64,000 bases of DNA, from contig NZ_CP072113.1 in NCBI RefSeq assembly GCF_017654605.1, forward strand, positions 1,116,001 through 1,180,000, read 5' to 3'. The translations under genes and the position numbers were made by a program. Positions 53,650 to 63,013 of this stretch are shown here, piece after piece. The number at the start of each line of letters is the position of its first letter. Positions within the stretch are counted from its first letter, which is position 1. The notes beneath the pieces were generated by a model. That model was not told where the DNA came from, ran no database searches, and saw only the letters and a program-made list of their open reading frames with translations. This stretch comes from Yimella sp. cx-51 (lineage in GTDB: Bacteria; Actinomycetota; Actinomycetes; Actinomycetales; Dermatophilaceae).

Positions 53650-55374
53650 TCAGCGTCGCGGGCAGACCACCAGGTCTTCGACGATGGTGGGCAGGCTGCG
53701 CGTGCAGTCGTAGTGCTGGCGCAGGGCCGACTGCAGTGCGGTCGGGGCGTGGTCCAGATCCATCCAGTCCGACTGCACGATCAACCAGCGCGGACGCGGA
53801 TCGCTCACGCAGTCGAAGTTGTCGCTGTAACTGTCCATGGTCGTCACGAACGGGTGCCTACTGGCCCGCTGCAACCACTGCGGAGATGGATACGCACAGG
53901 TCGCGGGGAACGGCAGCAGCGCGGTGCGCCCGCCATAGGTGAGATAGAGCACCGGGACGTCAGGACCCCCGAGGCGGGAAGTCAGCCGGTCGACAGCCGC
54001 GCTGCGCGAGCGCAGCAGTGTAGCGAGCGCGTCCGCGTGATAGGGCGCTCGCGCGGTCGAGGTGGCGTTGACCGCACCTGAATAGGCCAGCGTGCTGGCC
54101 GGCAGAGTGCCCGCGAGCCCGAGGAGGCAGGCGACGGTAGGAGCCGCCCAGAGCAGCACGGGTCGCACCGGCTGATCACGACGGGACGACGCGCTGCCCG
54201 ATTCTCTCCAGCGCACGGCAAGCACCGCCATGCCGAGGGCACTCACCCAGACGCCGATCGTCACCCAGGTGTTGGCTGCGTCCGCTGCCAGCGGAGGTTG
54301 GGTCATCACAGCCGCCGCGACCACGGCAACGGCTGCCGGACCGATGAGCAGCACAGCCCGCACCCGAGAATTCGCTCGAACCAACTGCACCGCCCACAGA
54401 CCGGTGACCAGAATCGGCAGATTGGCGAAGTGATAGAGAAACCACTCGCCCTGCGCGTAGCCGCTCGCCAACGCGGTCACCACCAGCAATGCGCTCACGA
54501 GCGCGCGTTCACGTCGTTGCGCGCGTGTGGTCGCGGCGCTCATGTAGAGGGCGATCACCGCTGGGCCAGCCACCAGCACAGGGCTCACCACCGACTTGTT
54601 GGTCAGCGCGAAGAGCAGATCGCCCAGGTCCGAGAGCCGGGGCATGCGGTGGATGGGGGAGTCGTGCACAAGCGCTGCCTGGTCGCCGAACCACATCCAC
54701 TCGATCGGCTGGACGATTCGGTACAGGACGAACCACACACCCGAGACGAAGGTGCCGACCAAAGCCGCGCCCACTGCCCGGCGACGATCGACCAACCACA
54801 GCAGCACCACGACGGTCGCGGCGAACGCAGCGGTGGAGAGTTTCATCGTCGCAGTGAGGCACAGCAGGGTGCCGCCGAGGATCCACCCGAGTCGTTCGGC
54901 ACGGGGGAGTAGAGCCGCCGCGAAGGCGCAGACCGCAACGACGGCAGCCACCCAGTCGGGCTCCAAGACATCCCATTTCGGCGCGAACGCCAGTGCCGCA
55001 GAGACGGCGCTGGCGACGACCGCGGCGGACCTGGTGGAGGACCACCGACGAAGGGCGACGAAGAGCAGCAGCGTCACCAGGAGCAGTGCGAGCAGGCTGA
55101 GCAGCAGGATGCGTCGGTGGGTGGCGTAGTCGATCGCCGCTGAATCAGCCGGTGCGCTGAGGTGCAACAGGCCCATCACGAGCTTGTACGTGTACGGGCG
55201 GGCGATGAAGATCTCATCGAATGGCACCCCGCCGGCGAGTGCGTGTCGCAGCCCGCCGAGCGCGTAGAGCACGTCGCCGTTCAGCAGCTCATTGCGACGC
55301 AGCAGACCCGCCAGTGCAGTGGGAAGCAGAAGCAGCAGCCCGACCAGCGAACCGTCACCGCGCAGCATCCTCAC
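53650..55374 (-). CDS. Large membrane protein, GT-C-like glycosyltransferase candidate
   Basis: A 574-residue protein with at least ten hydrophobic helices over residues 1-450 and a soluble extracytoplasmic C-terminal domain of about 120 residues (VPVLYLTYGGRTALLPFPATC onward, with four cysteines). The first loop NELLNGDVLYALGGLRHALAGG with an acidic residue after helix 1, and the overall layout, resemble GT-C glycosyltransferases or mannosyltransferases that use polyprenyl-phosphate sugars, but no diagnostic motif is certain. GTG 55374 is chosen because TAGGGT ends exactly seven bases upstream. Confidence 0.6.
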   Translation of the reverse strand: MRMLRGDGSLVGLLLLLPTALAGLLRRNELLNGDVLYALGGLRHALAGGVPFDEIFIARPYTYKLVMGLLHLSAPADSAAIDYATHRRILLLSLLALLLVTLLLFVALRRWSSTRSAAVVASAVSAALAFAPKWDVLEPDWVAAVVAVCAFAAALLPRAERLGWILGGTLLCLTATMKLSTAAFAATVVVLLWLVDRRRAVGAALVGTFVSGVWFVLYRIVQPIEWMWFGDQAALVHDSPIHRMPRLSDLGDLLFALTNKSVVSPVLVAGPAVIALYMSAATTRAQRRERALVSALLVVTALASGYAQGEWFLYHFANLPILVTGLWAVQLVRANSRVRAVLLIGPAAVAVVAAAVMTQPPLAADAANTWVTIGVWVSALGMAVLAVRWRESGSASSRRDQPVRPVLLWAAPTVACLLGLAGTLPASTLAYSGAVNATSTARAPYHADALATLLRSRSAAVDRLTSRLGGPDVPVLYLTYGGRTALLPFPATCAYPSPQWLQRASRHPFVTTMDSYSDNFDCVSDPRPRWLIVQSDWMDLDHAPTALQSALRQHYDCTRSLPTIVEDLVVCPRR

Positions 55375-55387
55375 TGCACGGACCCTA
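55375..55387 (-). promoter_or_regulatory. Leaderless promoter -10 (TAGGGT) of the GT-C-like gene
   Basis: On the minus strand TAGGGT (55387-55382) ends seven bases before GTG 55374. Confidence 0.5.
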
Positions 55388-55464
55388 AGCCCCAGGCCGG
55401 TGGAGTGCCCGACGGCTCGTCGCAGCAGGCACCTCGTCGTCCGGCGGCGTCGGCTGCCAGGGCC

Positions 55465-55478
55465 TACAGTTGTCGACC
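55465..55478 (+). promoter_or_regulatory. Leaderless promoter -10 (TACAGT) of the DUF2344 gene
   Basis: TACAGT at 55465-55470 ends eight bases before ATG 55479; no ribosome-binding site is seen. Confidence 0.45.
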
Positions 55479-56192
55479 ATGGCCAAGCGCGTTCCTGAGG
55501 GTCCTCCACCAGCACCGGTGGTGCAGCGACTCCGTCTGCAGTACGCCAAGCGCGGCCGGCTGCGCTTCACCTCCTCCCGTGATTTCCAGCGTGCGCTGGA
55601 GCGGGCGATCCGCCGAGCTCAGATCCCGATTGCCTTCTCGGCCGGATTCCACCCGCACCCACGGATCAGTTACGCCAACGCGGCGGCTACCGGCACCGCA
55701 AGCGAGGCGGAGTTCTTCGAGCTCGCACTGCAGCGTGAGTGTGATCCCGAGCAGGTGCGGGTCGCGCTGGACGAAGCCCTCCCGGAAGGACTCGACATCG
55801 TCCGGGTTGTCGTCGCCGGCGCGGGTTCGCTCGCGGACGGCCTGCAGGCCAGCTCCTGGAAGCTTGAGTTCGAGGGCGTGGCCTCCGGCGAACTTGCACG
55901 TGCTGTGTTGAGGCTGATGCAGCAGGAACGCGTCGAGGTGACCCGCATGATGAAGTCGGGGCCGCGCACCTTCGACGTTCGGTCTGCGATCCGCCACGCC
56001 GACGTGCAGGGTGCGCAACTGCTGATGACCCTGGAGCACACGACCCCGGCTGTCAGGCCCGACGACGTCCTCACCGCGTTGCGGCAAGCTGCTGCGTTCG
56101 AACCACAGCGTTCGCCGCTGGTCACCCGGCTCGAGCAAGGCGTGCTCGACCAGGACGCCCAACTGCTCGACCCGCTCGCTGCCCGCGACTGA
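55479..56192 (+). CDS. DUF2344 / TIGR03936 radical SAM-linked protein
   Basis: A 237-residue protein of the family that accompanies TIGR03960 radical SAM enzymes, often fused to their C-terminus. Family features are RLRLQYAKRGRLRFTSSRDF at the N-terminus, IPIAFSAGFHPHPRISYANA, and MKSGPRTFDVRSAI. It probably supplies an RNA-binding or substrate-binding domain to the radical SAM enzyme. Preceded by its own -10, so expression need not depend on the distant radical SAM gene. ATG 55479 is used; TTG 55470 is in frame but lies beside the -10. Confidence 0.82.
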   Translation: MAKRVPEGPPPAPVVQRLRLQYAKRGRLRFTSSRDFQRALERAIRRAQIPIAFSAGFHPHPRISYANAAATGTASEAEFFELALQRECDPEQVRVALDEALPEGLDIVRVVVAGAGSLADGLQASSWKLEFEGVASGELARAVLRLMQQERVEVTRMMKSGPRTFDVRSAIRHADVQGAQLLMTLEHTTPAVRPDDVLTALRQAAAFEPQRSPLVTRLEQGVLDQDAQLLDPLAARD

Positions 56193-56517
56193 ATCGCGCG
56201 ACCCGCACGTGAGGTGCTGTGCACCGTTGATCAGATAGAGGGTGTGCGATACTCGTTCACGGTCACGCTGTCCGCCACACCGGCGCCGTGCCCCATCGAG
56301 AGCACGAGACGATGTGCCCCGCGAGAGCGCGCATCAGCCCGTTCCACCGATGGCATCGTGGGCAGTGCCGCGCAAAGCGCGAGCTGTTCGCCGATGTAAC
56401 AGTCGACTTCCGAGTCGCGCCTCCGGGCGACGACGGCCGAACCGCGAGATGCGGGGCGTCGAGGTGAATACCTCCGCGGTGTGGGTCGCTTCGCACCCAT
56501 AACTCCAAAGGAGGGCC
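56193..56517 (+). promoter_or_regulatory. rne promoter and long untranslated leader
   Basis: The 325 bases before rne hold no credible gene. TTGATC (56227-56232) and GATACT (56248-56253) are 15 bases apart, a close but imperfect promoter that would give a leader of about 255 bases, ending in an AAAGGAGGG ribosome-binding site. Long leaders of rne genes in other bacteria carry autoregulatory RNase E cleavage sites; that role here is an inference. Confidence 0.4.
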
Positions 56518-59199
56518 ATGGGCCCCCAGCACGACGAACCCGGCAATCTTTTCTCCGAACCGGTCATCGAACAGCAACCGGCCGCGCAGGATGGCGCCGA
56601 CGCAGCATCACCCGCGCCGGCACTCCAAGCACCGATGTCCTTCGGGCTGCTTTTCCAGACCCCTGATCTCCAGGTGCGGGCGCCCCGGCGTTCAAGCGTG
56701 GAGGAACAGCGTGCGCAGTTGGACGACAACACCGACGACGCATCGCAGGAGTCGGACGACAGCAGCGACCAGGGCGACGACAACGACGAGCAGAGCAGTG
56801 GCAACCGCTCCCGTCGCCGCGGCGGCCGCGGCCGCCGCACCCGCAACGACAACGCAGACAGTTCGGACAGCTCGGGCAACTCGGACAACTCGGGCAAGGC
56901 CGGTGACTCCGGTGCCGACCGGCAGACGGCCGACGGCGGCAAGACCGAGACCGGTGACGCTGACGATGCCTCGAAGTCCGGTGAGTCCGACCGCTCAGGC
57001 GATGACGACTCCGACGACGACGGCGACTCCGGCGATGCAGGGAGCCGCCGCCGCACCCGCCGCCGTCGGCGCAGCGGAAGCGGTCCCGACAGCGACGACC
57101 CGCCCGGCACCGTCACCAAGGTGCGCGAACCGCGTCCGCAGCGTGACGAGGTCACCGCCATCAAGGGCTCCACCCGTCTGGAAGCCAAGAAGCAGCGACG
57201 CCGGGAGGGCCGCGAGGCCGGACGCCGTCGCACCTCGATCACCGAGGCCGAGTTCCTCGCCCGCCGCGAGAGCGTTGATCGCGTCATGGTGGTGCGTGAG
57301 CGTGACGGCCGCACCCAGATCGGTGTGCTCGAGGACGGCATCCTCGTCGAGCACTACGTTTCCCGCGAGACCCAGCAGGCCTCAATGGCGGGCAATGTGT
57401 ACCTCGGTCGGGTGCAGAACGTCCTGCCGAGCATGGAAGCCGCCTTCGTCGACATCGGTCGCGGACGCAACGCCGTGCTCTACGCCGGTGAGGTCAACTG
57501 GGACGCCGCGGGCCTGGACAACCAGCCCAAGCGCATCGAGCACGCTCTGTCCTCGGGCGAGAGTGTGCTGGTGCAGGTGACCAAGGACCCCATCGGTCAC
57601 AAGGGCGCCCGCCTCACCTCGCAGATCTCGCTGCCGGGTCGATTCCTGGTCTACGTGCCGGGCAACGCCATGACGGGAATCTCCCGCAAGCTGCCTGACA
57701 ACGAGCGTGCGCGACTGAAGAAGATCCTCAAGGAGATCGTGCCGGCCGACGCCGGTGTGATCGTCCGCACCGCCGCGGAGGGCGCCAGCGAGGAAGACCT
57801 CAAGGCTGACATCGAGCGCCTGCAGAAGACGTGGGAGCAGATCCAGAAGAAGAGCAAGACCGCCTCGGCGCCCTCGCTGCTGCACGGCGAGCCCGACCTC
57901 ACGCTGCGGGTGATCCGCGATGTCTTCAACGAAGACTTCAGCAAACTGGTCGTCGCCGGTGACAAGGCATGGGACGACGTCTCGGGCTACATCGGAAGCA
58001 TCGCGCCCGACCTGGAGCCGCGGCTGGAGAAGTGGACCGGCGAGACCGACCTGTTCACCGTGCACCGCGTCGACGAGCAGCTGGCCAAAGCCCTCGACCG
58101 CAAGGTCTGGCTGCCCTCCGGCGGTTCGCTGGTCATCGACCGCACCGAGGCGATGACGGTCATCGACGTCAACACCGGCAAGTTCGTCGGCTCCGGCGGC
58201 AACCTCGAGGAAACCGTCACCCGCAACAACCTGGAAGCAGCCGAGGAGATCGTCCGGCAGCTGCGCCTGCGCGACATCGGCGGCATCGTTGTCGTCGACT
58301 TCATCGACATGGTGTTGGAGTCGAACCGCGACCTGGTCGTCCGCCGACTGTTGGAGTGCCTGGGCCGCGACCGCACCAAGCACCAGGTCGCCGAGGTCAC
58401 CTCGCTCGGGTTGGTGCAGATGACCCGTAAGCGGGTCGGCAGCGGACTGTTGGAGATCTTCTCCGAGCCCTGCGTGCACTGCGACGGGCGAGGCGTGATC
58501 GTGCACGGTGCACCGGTCGAGAAGTCCGGCGGCAACAACGGTGGCGGGTCGTCCCAGCAGAGCAACAGCGGCAACAGCAGCGGTCAGAATGGCGGCTCGG
58601 GCAACCGTAAGAGCCGGCGTGGACGCCGCGGTGACGACGCCGCTGAGCAACAGCATCAGCCGTCCGGTCCGACCGCCGCTCAGATCGCCGCCGCCGCCCA
58701 CGCGGCAGCCAACAAGAAGGCCGAAGCGGCAGCTGAGTCCGAGTCCGACGAGGAGTCGGCTGCCGGGGCGGATGTCTCGGCAGATCAGGCTCCGGCGGCA
58801 GTGACCGAGTCGGTCGTCGCCGATGCGCCCGAGCAGAAGTCGCACCAGCCGGCGAGCACGAAAGCCGAGCCGCCGGCCGAAGTCACCGTCGAGCCCGAGG
58901 TCGTCGCACCGGCGATCCCGGTCGTCGAACCGCCCGCCCCCAGGCGTCGTGGTTCGCGTCGTGCGGGTTCGCCCTCGGTCGCACCCACCAGTGCGCCTGA
59001 GCCCGTCGAGGTGCCCAAGACGGTCGTCGCGGGTGAGGTCAAGGCAGCCGAAGCCGCCGACTCCACCGCGGCCAGTGCATCGCCGTCTCCGCAGGGGCCT
59101 GCAGCCGCGGCGCCCACGCGCCGTCGTCCCCGGCGGGCCCGTGTGGTCTCGCCGGCCGGCCCTCCGGCGAATTTGGACGAGCCCACACCCGACCGGTAA
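56518..59199 (+). CDS. rne: Ribonuclease E/G family endoribonuclease
   Basis: Endonuclease for rRNA maturation and mRNA decay, and a likely degradosome scaffold. The 893-residue protein has a 250-residue disordered N-terminal extension rich in Ser/Asp and Arg, then the S1 domain (YLGRVQNVLPSMEAAFVDIG), the DNase I-like subdomain with DVNTGKFVG near residue 550 carrying the catalytic Asp, and the Zn-link CVHCDGRG near 651, a variant of CPxCxG. The last 230 residues are Ala/Pro/Glu-rich and disordered. N- and C-terminal extensions of this kind are typical of actinobacterial RNase E. ATG follows a strong AAAGGAGGG. Confidence 0.93.
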   Translation: MGPQHDEPGNLFSEPVIEQQPAAQDGADAASPAPALQAPMSFGLLFQTPDLQVRAPRRSSVEEQRAQLDDNTDDASQESDDSSDQGDDNDEQSSGNRSRRRGGRGRRTRNDNADSSDSSGNSDNSGKAGDSGADRQTADGGKTETGDADDASKSGESDRSGDDDSDDDGDSGDAGSRRRTRRRRRSGSGPDSDDPPGTVTKVREPRPQRDEVTAIKGSTRLEAKKQRRREGREAGRRRTSITEAEFLARRESVDRVMVVRERDGRTQIGVLEDGILVEHYVSRETQQASMAGNVYLGRVQNVLPSMEAAFVDIGRGRNAVLYAGEVNWDAAGLDNQPKRIEHALSSGESVLVQVTKDPIGHKGARLTSQISLPGRFLVYVPGNAMTGISRKLPDNERARLKKILKEIVPADAGVIVRTAAEGASEEDLKADIERLQKTWEQIQKKSKTASAPSLLHGEPDLTLRVIRDVFNEDFSKLVVAGDKAWDDVSGYIGSIAPDLEPRLEKWTGETDLFTVHRVDEQLAKALDRKVWLPSGGSLVIDRTEAMTVIDVNTGKFVGSGGNLEETVTRNNLEAAEEIVRQLRLRDIGGIVVVDFIDMVLESNRDLVVRRLLECLGRDRTKHQVAEVTSLGLVQMTRKRVGSGLLEIFSEPCVHCDGRGVIVHGAPVEKSGGNNGGGSSQQSNSGNSSGQNGGSGNRKSRRGRRGDDAAEQQHQPSGPTAAQIAAAAHAAANKKAEAAAESESDEESAAGADVSADQAPAAVTESVVADAPEQKSHQPASTKAEPPAEVTVEPEVVAPAIPVVEPPAPRRRGSRRAGSPSVAPTSAPEPVEVPKTVVAGEVKAAEAADSTAASASPSPQGPAAAAPTRRRPRRARVVSPAGPPANLDEPTPDR

Positions 59200-59207
59200 A
59201 GTTGACC

Positions 59208-59225
59208 CTCGGTGTGCCCACCGAG
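59208..59225 (+). terminator. Short hairpin between rne and rplU
   Basis: CTCGGTG (59208-59214) and CACCGAG (59219-59225) pair around TGCC, nine bases after the rne stop. It may attenuate read-through into rplU or belong to the rplU leader; no U tract. Confidence 0.45.
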
Positions 59226-59301
59226 CCGACGTCCCGCAAGGGGTAGCTGTTGGCCGGTTCAGACAGAGCGAGTGCGCCAAGACGTGAAAGAGAGTTCCGA
59301 C

Positions 59302-59610
59302 GTGTACGCGATTGTTCGCGCAGGCGGTCGCCAGGAGAAGGTCTCCGTGGGCGACGTGCTGATCATTGACAAGGTGGCCGTGAAGGCCGGCGAGTCCATC
59401 GAACTGGCGGCTCTGCTGCTGGTCGACGGCGACAAGGTGACCTCCGACGCCGAGAAGCTGGCGAAGGTTTCGGTCAAGGCCGAGGTCGTCGAGGCCGCCA
59501 AGGGTCCGAAGATCACCATCATGAAGTACAAGAACAAGACCGGTTACAAGAAGCGTCAGGGCCACCGTCAGCCGCTGACCCGCGTGAAGGTCACCGCGAT
59601 CGAGGCCTGA
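59302..59610 (+). CDS. rplU: 50S ribosomal protein L21
   Basis: Large-subunit protein of 102 residues beginning [20 protein letters not shown], with [21 protein letters not shown] (partly quoted) at the C-terminus, exactly the L21 pattern and length. GTG 59302 is chosen because AGAGAG lies at good spacing and L21 proteins begin at this residue. Confidence 0.97.
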   Translation: MYAIVRAGGRQEKVSVGDVLIIDKVAVKAGESIELAALLLVDGDKVTSDAEKLAKVSVKAEVVEAAKGPKITIMKYKNKTGYKKRQGHRQPLTRVKVTAIEA

Positions 59611-59653
59611 GCCTCGTCATTCGCGTCCAACAAGGATCAGGTAGGTATCAGAC

Positions 59654-59911
59654 ATGGCACACAAGAAGGGTGCGTCTTCGACCCGCAACGGTCGCGACTC
59701 CAACGCCCAGCGTCTTGGCGTGAAGCGTTTCGGCGGCCAGCTCGTCGGCGCCGGTGAAATCATCGTGCGTCAGCGCGGCACGCACTTCCACCCGGGTGAG
59801 GGTGTCGGTCGCGGTGGCGACGACACGCTGTTCGCCCTGGTGCCGGGTGCGGTGCAGTTCGGCACCAAGCGCGGACGCAAGACCGTCAACATCGTCCAGT
59901 CCGAGGCCTGA
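59654..59911 (+). CDS. rpmA: 50S ribosomal protein L27
   Basis: Large-subunit protein of 85 residues near the peptidyl-transferase centre, with [20 protein letters not shown] at the start and [21 protein letters not shown]. The N-terminus directly follows the Met, so no Firmicutes-type leader peptide is present. It lies 43 bases after rplU, in the universal rplU-rpmA-obg order. Confidence 0.97.
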   Translation: MAHKKGASSTRNGRDSNAQRLGVKRFGGQLVGAGEIIVRQRGTHFHPGEGVGRGGDDTLFALVPGAVQFGTKRGRKTVNIVQSEA

Positions 59912-60003
59912 ATCAGGCTTCGCACCGACATTCGTCCAGGGTGGGTCCGACCGGTTCGGGCCCGCCCTGTTCGTTTCATATCCAGGTAGTGAGGAAGGCA
60001 GCG

Positions 60004-61515
60004 ATGGCCACGAATTTCGTCGACCGTGTCGTGCTGAGTGTGAGCGCGGGCAAGGGCGGCCACGGTGTCGCGTCGGTCCACCGTGAGAAGTTCAAGCCGC
60101 TGGGAGGCCCGGACGGCGGTAACGGCGGGCGTGGCGGCGATGTCGTCCTTGAGGTCGACCCGCAGGTCACCACGCTGCTGGAGTACCACCACACGCCACA
60201 CCGCAAGGCGACCAACGGCAAGCCGGGCGCCGGCGACGAACGCAACGGCGCCGACGGCCAGGACCTCGTGCTGACCGTGCCCGAAGGCACCGTGGTGAAG
60301 AGCCGCGACGGTGAGACCCTTGCTGACCTCGTCGGCGCAGGCACGCGGTTCGTCGCGGCCCGCGGCGGACGCGGCGGTCTGGGTAACAAGGCGCTGGCCT
60401 CGCCGCGCCGCAAGGCCCCCGGGTTCGCGCTGTTGGGGGAGCCGGGTGAGGAGATCGATCTCGTCCTCGAACTCAAGACGCTGGCCGATGTCGCGCTGGT
60501 CGGTTATCCCTCCGCCGGCAAGTCGTCGCTGGTGTCGGTGATGTCTGCCGCGAAGCCGAAGATCGCCGATTACCCCTTCACCACGCTCGTGCCGAACCTC
60601 GGTGTCGTCACTGCAGGCTCCGAGCGGTACACCATCGCCGACGTCCCCGGCCTGATCCCGGGAGCCAGCCAGGGCAAGGGCCTTGGCCTGGAGTTCCTGC
60701 GCCACGTCGAGCGCTGCACCGTGTTGGTGCACGTGATCGACTGCGCCACCCTCGAATCCGACCGCGACCCGATGAGTGACCTCGACGTCATCGAGCACGA
60801 GTTGTCCGAGTACGTGCCCGACGCCACCCTCGGTGGCAAGCCGCTCTCCGAGCGCACCCGCATCGTGGTGCTGAACAAGGCGGACGTGCCCGACGCCCTC
60901 GAACTCGCCGAATTCGTCAAGCCCGACCTCGAAGCACGCGGCCTCGAAGTGCACATCGTCTCGGCCGTGGCTCACAAGGGACTCAAGGAGTTGTCCTTCT
61001 CCTTGGCCAAGCACGTGGCCCAGGCTAGTGCAGAGATCGAGGCGAACGTCGAGGAAACGCGAATCGTCCTGCGCCCCAAGGCTGTTGACGACGCAGGCTT
61101 CCGGATCAAGAAGGAAGGGCCCGCTGGCGACCCGGTCTTCCGGGTGGTGGGGGAGCGGCCCACCCGCTGGGTGCGGCAGACCGACTTCACCAATGACGAG
61201 GCCGTGGGCTACCTCGCCGACCGGCTGGCCCGGCTCGGCGTCGAGGAGGAGTTGTTCAAGGCCGGCGCCGTGCCTGGCTCGACCGTCCTGATCGGCCCGT
61301 CGGAAAACGCCGTCGTCTTCGACTGGGAGCCCACGCTGCAGGCAGGTGCCGAACTGCTCGGCGCGCGTGGCACCGACCTGCGGCTGGAGGAGCAGTCACG
61401 GCCCACCCGTGCGGAGAAACGCGAAGACTTCCATGCGCGCAAGGACGCGCAGCGCGAAGCCCGTGAAGAGCTCTGGACCGAGCGGGACGCCGGAGTCTGG
61501 ACTGAGCAGGAGTGA
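60004..61515 (+). CDS. obgE: GTPase Obg
   Basis: Essential GTPase in 50S assembly and stress signalling. The 503-residue protein has the glycine-rich Obg domain ([17 protein letters not shown]), the G domain with [12 protein letters not shown] and [20 protein letters not shown], and a C-terminal OCT domain (residues ~350-430) plus a charged tail. ATG 60004 is the family start after GGAAGG; the frame before it is the intergenic gap. The stop overlaps the next gene. Confidence 0.95.
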   Translation: MATNFVDRVVLSVSAGKGGHGVASVHREKFKPLGGPDGGNGGRGGDVVLEVDPQVTTLLEYHHTPHRKATNGKPGAGDERNGADGQDLVLTVPEGTVVKSRDGETLADLVGAGTRFVAARGGRGGLGNKALASPRRKAPGFALLGEPGEEIDLVLELKTLADVALVGYPSAGKSSLVSVMSAAKPKIADYPFTTLVPNLGVVTAGSERYTIADVPGLIPGASQGKGLGLEFLRHVERCTVLVHVIDCATLESDRDPMSDLDVIEHELSEYVPDATLGGKPLSERTRIVVLNKADVPDALELAEFVKPDLEARGLEVHIVSAVAHKGLKELSFSLAKHVAQASAEIEANVEETRIVLRPKAVDDAGFRIKKEGPAGDPVFRVVGERPTRWVRQTDFTNDEAVGYLADRLARLGVEEELFKAGAVPGSTVLIGPSENAVVFDWEPTLQAGAELLGARGTDLRLEEQSRPTRAEKREDFHARKDAQREAREELWTERDAGVWTEQE

Positions 61516-61883
61516 CTTCGCAACAGGGCACGAAGTGGTGGCTGCTCGCGGCCTTGGCCTTCGCCAGTGAAATCGCGCTGCTGATTGCGGCAGGCGTAGC
61601 GGCGAAGCGACTGTCCGAGCCGCGCTCCTGGGCACTCGCCGCAGCCTGGGGAGCAGTTGTGATCGTCGGTGCGATCTGGATGCGCTGGATGTCGCCCAAC
61701 TCCGCCCATCGGCTCCCCGAAGCCGGACGAGTGTTGCTGGGCTGCGCGCTGTTCATCACGGTCGGGTTGACCCTTGGGTACACCGGTGGACCGTGGGGTC
61801 CATTGCTGGCGATTGCCGGCTGTGCGGTGACCGTCGTCGCCCAGCCCGCCCTCGGTCAGCAACGCCTAGGCTTCACCTCGTGA
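61512..61883 (+). CDS. YrdB/DUF2568 family small membrane protein
   Basis: A 123-residue protein with four hydrophobic helices ([68 protein letters not shown]), matching DUF2568 in length and W-x-R-W-M-S-P loop. Function unknown. Its start overlaps obgE and its last codons carry the proB -10 element. Confidence 0.7.
   Translation: MTSQQGTKWWLLAALAFASEIALLIAAGVAAKRLSEPRSWALAAAWGAVVIVGAIWMRWMSPNSAHRLPEAGRVLLGCALFITVGLTLGYTGGPWGPLLAIAGCAVTVVAQPALGQQRLGFTS
61867..61879 (+). promoter_or_regulatory. Leaderless promoter -10 (TAGGCT) of proB
   Basis: TAGGCT at 61867-61872 ends seven bases before GTG 61880, inside the end of the DUF2568 gene. It allows proB transcription independent of obgE. Confidence 0.5.
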
Positions 61884-63013
61884 GTTCCGACCTCCGCCAG
61901 GCCGTCCGTACGGCACACCGGGTCGTTGTGAAGGTCGGCTCCAGCTCGCTGACCCATGGCGGTGGCGGACTCGACGCAGAGGCCGTAGCCGGTCTGTCCG
62001 ACGTCCTGGCGCAGCGTCGGCTCGCGGGATCGGACGTCGTGCTGGTCTCCTCCGGTGCGATCGCTGCCGGCCTCGCGCCGCTCGGGCTGGCCTCGCGTCC
62101 GCGCGACCTCGCCACCCAGCAGGCAGCGGCGAGTGTGGGCCAGGGTGCGTTGGTCGCGGCCTATTCCGCCGCGTTCGCCCGGCACGCCCTGGTGGTGGGT
62201 CAAGTGCTGTTGACCAGCGACGACGTGACCCGCCGCGGGCACTACACCAATGCCAAGCGCACCTTTGAGCGGCTCTTCGCGATGGGCGCCGTTCCGGTCG
62301 TCAACGAGAACGACACCGTGGCCACCCACGAGATCCGTTTCGGTGACAACGACCGGCTTGCGGCCCTGGTCGCGCATCTGATCAATGCGGATGCGCTCGT
62401 GCTGCTCTCCGACGTCGACGCCCTCTACGACGGCCCGCCCAGCCGGGAAGGCACGCGACGTATTGGCGAAGTGCTGGATGACAAGCAACTCGACGAGATC
62501 GAGATCGGCGGCACCGGCTCGGGCGTGGGCACCGGTGGCATGGCCACCAAGGTGGAGGCTGCGCGGATCGCCACCGGTGCAGGCATCACCACCGTCCTCA
62601 CCAGCGCCCCCAACGCCGCCGCAGCCCTGGCCGGAGACGCAGTCGGCACGGTCTTCGCGCCGCACCGGCGGACTCGCCGAGCCCGCCACCTGTGGCTCGC
62701 CCACGCCACCACGCCACGCGGACGACTGGTGCTCGACGACGGCGCGGTGGCAGCTGTCACCCAGCGCGGGAAGTCGCTCCTGCCGGCCGGGATCCGCTCC
62801 GTCGCAGGCAAGTTCGACACCGGCGATGCAGTCGACCTGTGCGACCTTGAGGGCAACGTGGTCGCGCGCGGCCTCGTGAACTACGACTTCCACGACCTGC
62901 CGCTGCTGCTCGGGCGGGGCACCAAGGAGCTCGCGGCGACGTTGGGCCCCGAGTACGAACGTGAAGTGATCCATCGCGACGACCTGGTCGTGCTGCGAAA
63001 GGCAACCCGATGA
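61880..63013 (+). CDS. proB: Glutamate 5-kinase
   Basis: First step of proline synthesis from glutamate. The 377-residue protein has the kinase domain (RVVVKVGSSSLTHGGGG, VVLVSSGAIAAGL, PVVNENDTVA, DNDRLAALVA, ALVLLSDVDALYDG, GTGGMATKVEAARIA) and a C-terminal PUA domain (RGKSLLPAGIRSVAG). GTG 61880 is the family start; the longer frame runs through DUF2568. proA is not immediately downstream in the window. Confidence 0.95.
   Translation: MSSDLRQAVRTAHRVVVKVGSSSLTHGGGGLDAEAVAGLSDVLAQRRLAGSDVVLVSSGAIAAGLAPLGLASRPRDLATQQAAASVGQGALVAAYSAAFARHALVVGQVLLTSDDVTRRGHYTNAKRTFERLFAMGAVPVVNENDTVATHEIRFGDNDRLAALVAHLINADALVLLSDVDALYDGPPSREGTRRIGEVLDDKQLDEIEIGGTGSGVGTGGMATKVEAARIATGAGITTVLTSAPNAAAALAGDAVGTVFAPHRRTRRARHLWLAHATTPRGRLVLDDGAVAAVTQRGKSLLPAGIRSVAGKFDTGDAVDLCDLEGNVVARGLVNYDFHDLPLLLGRGTKELAATLGPEYEREVIHRDDLVVLRKATR

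Noticed and set aside
56214-56502. Small plus-strand frames in the rne leader
   Set aside because: No ribosome-binding site, no conserved pattern, and they overlap each other in different frames.
57382-59565. 727-residue open frame antisense to rne and rplU
   Set aside because: Same effect of GC-rich codon bias; it runs across two real genes and has no recognisable domain.
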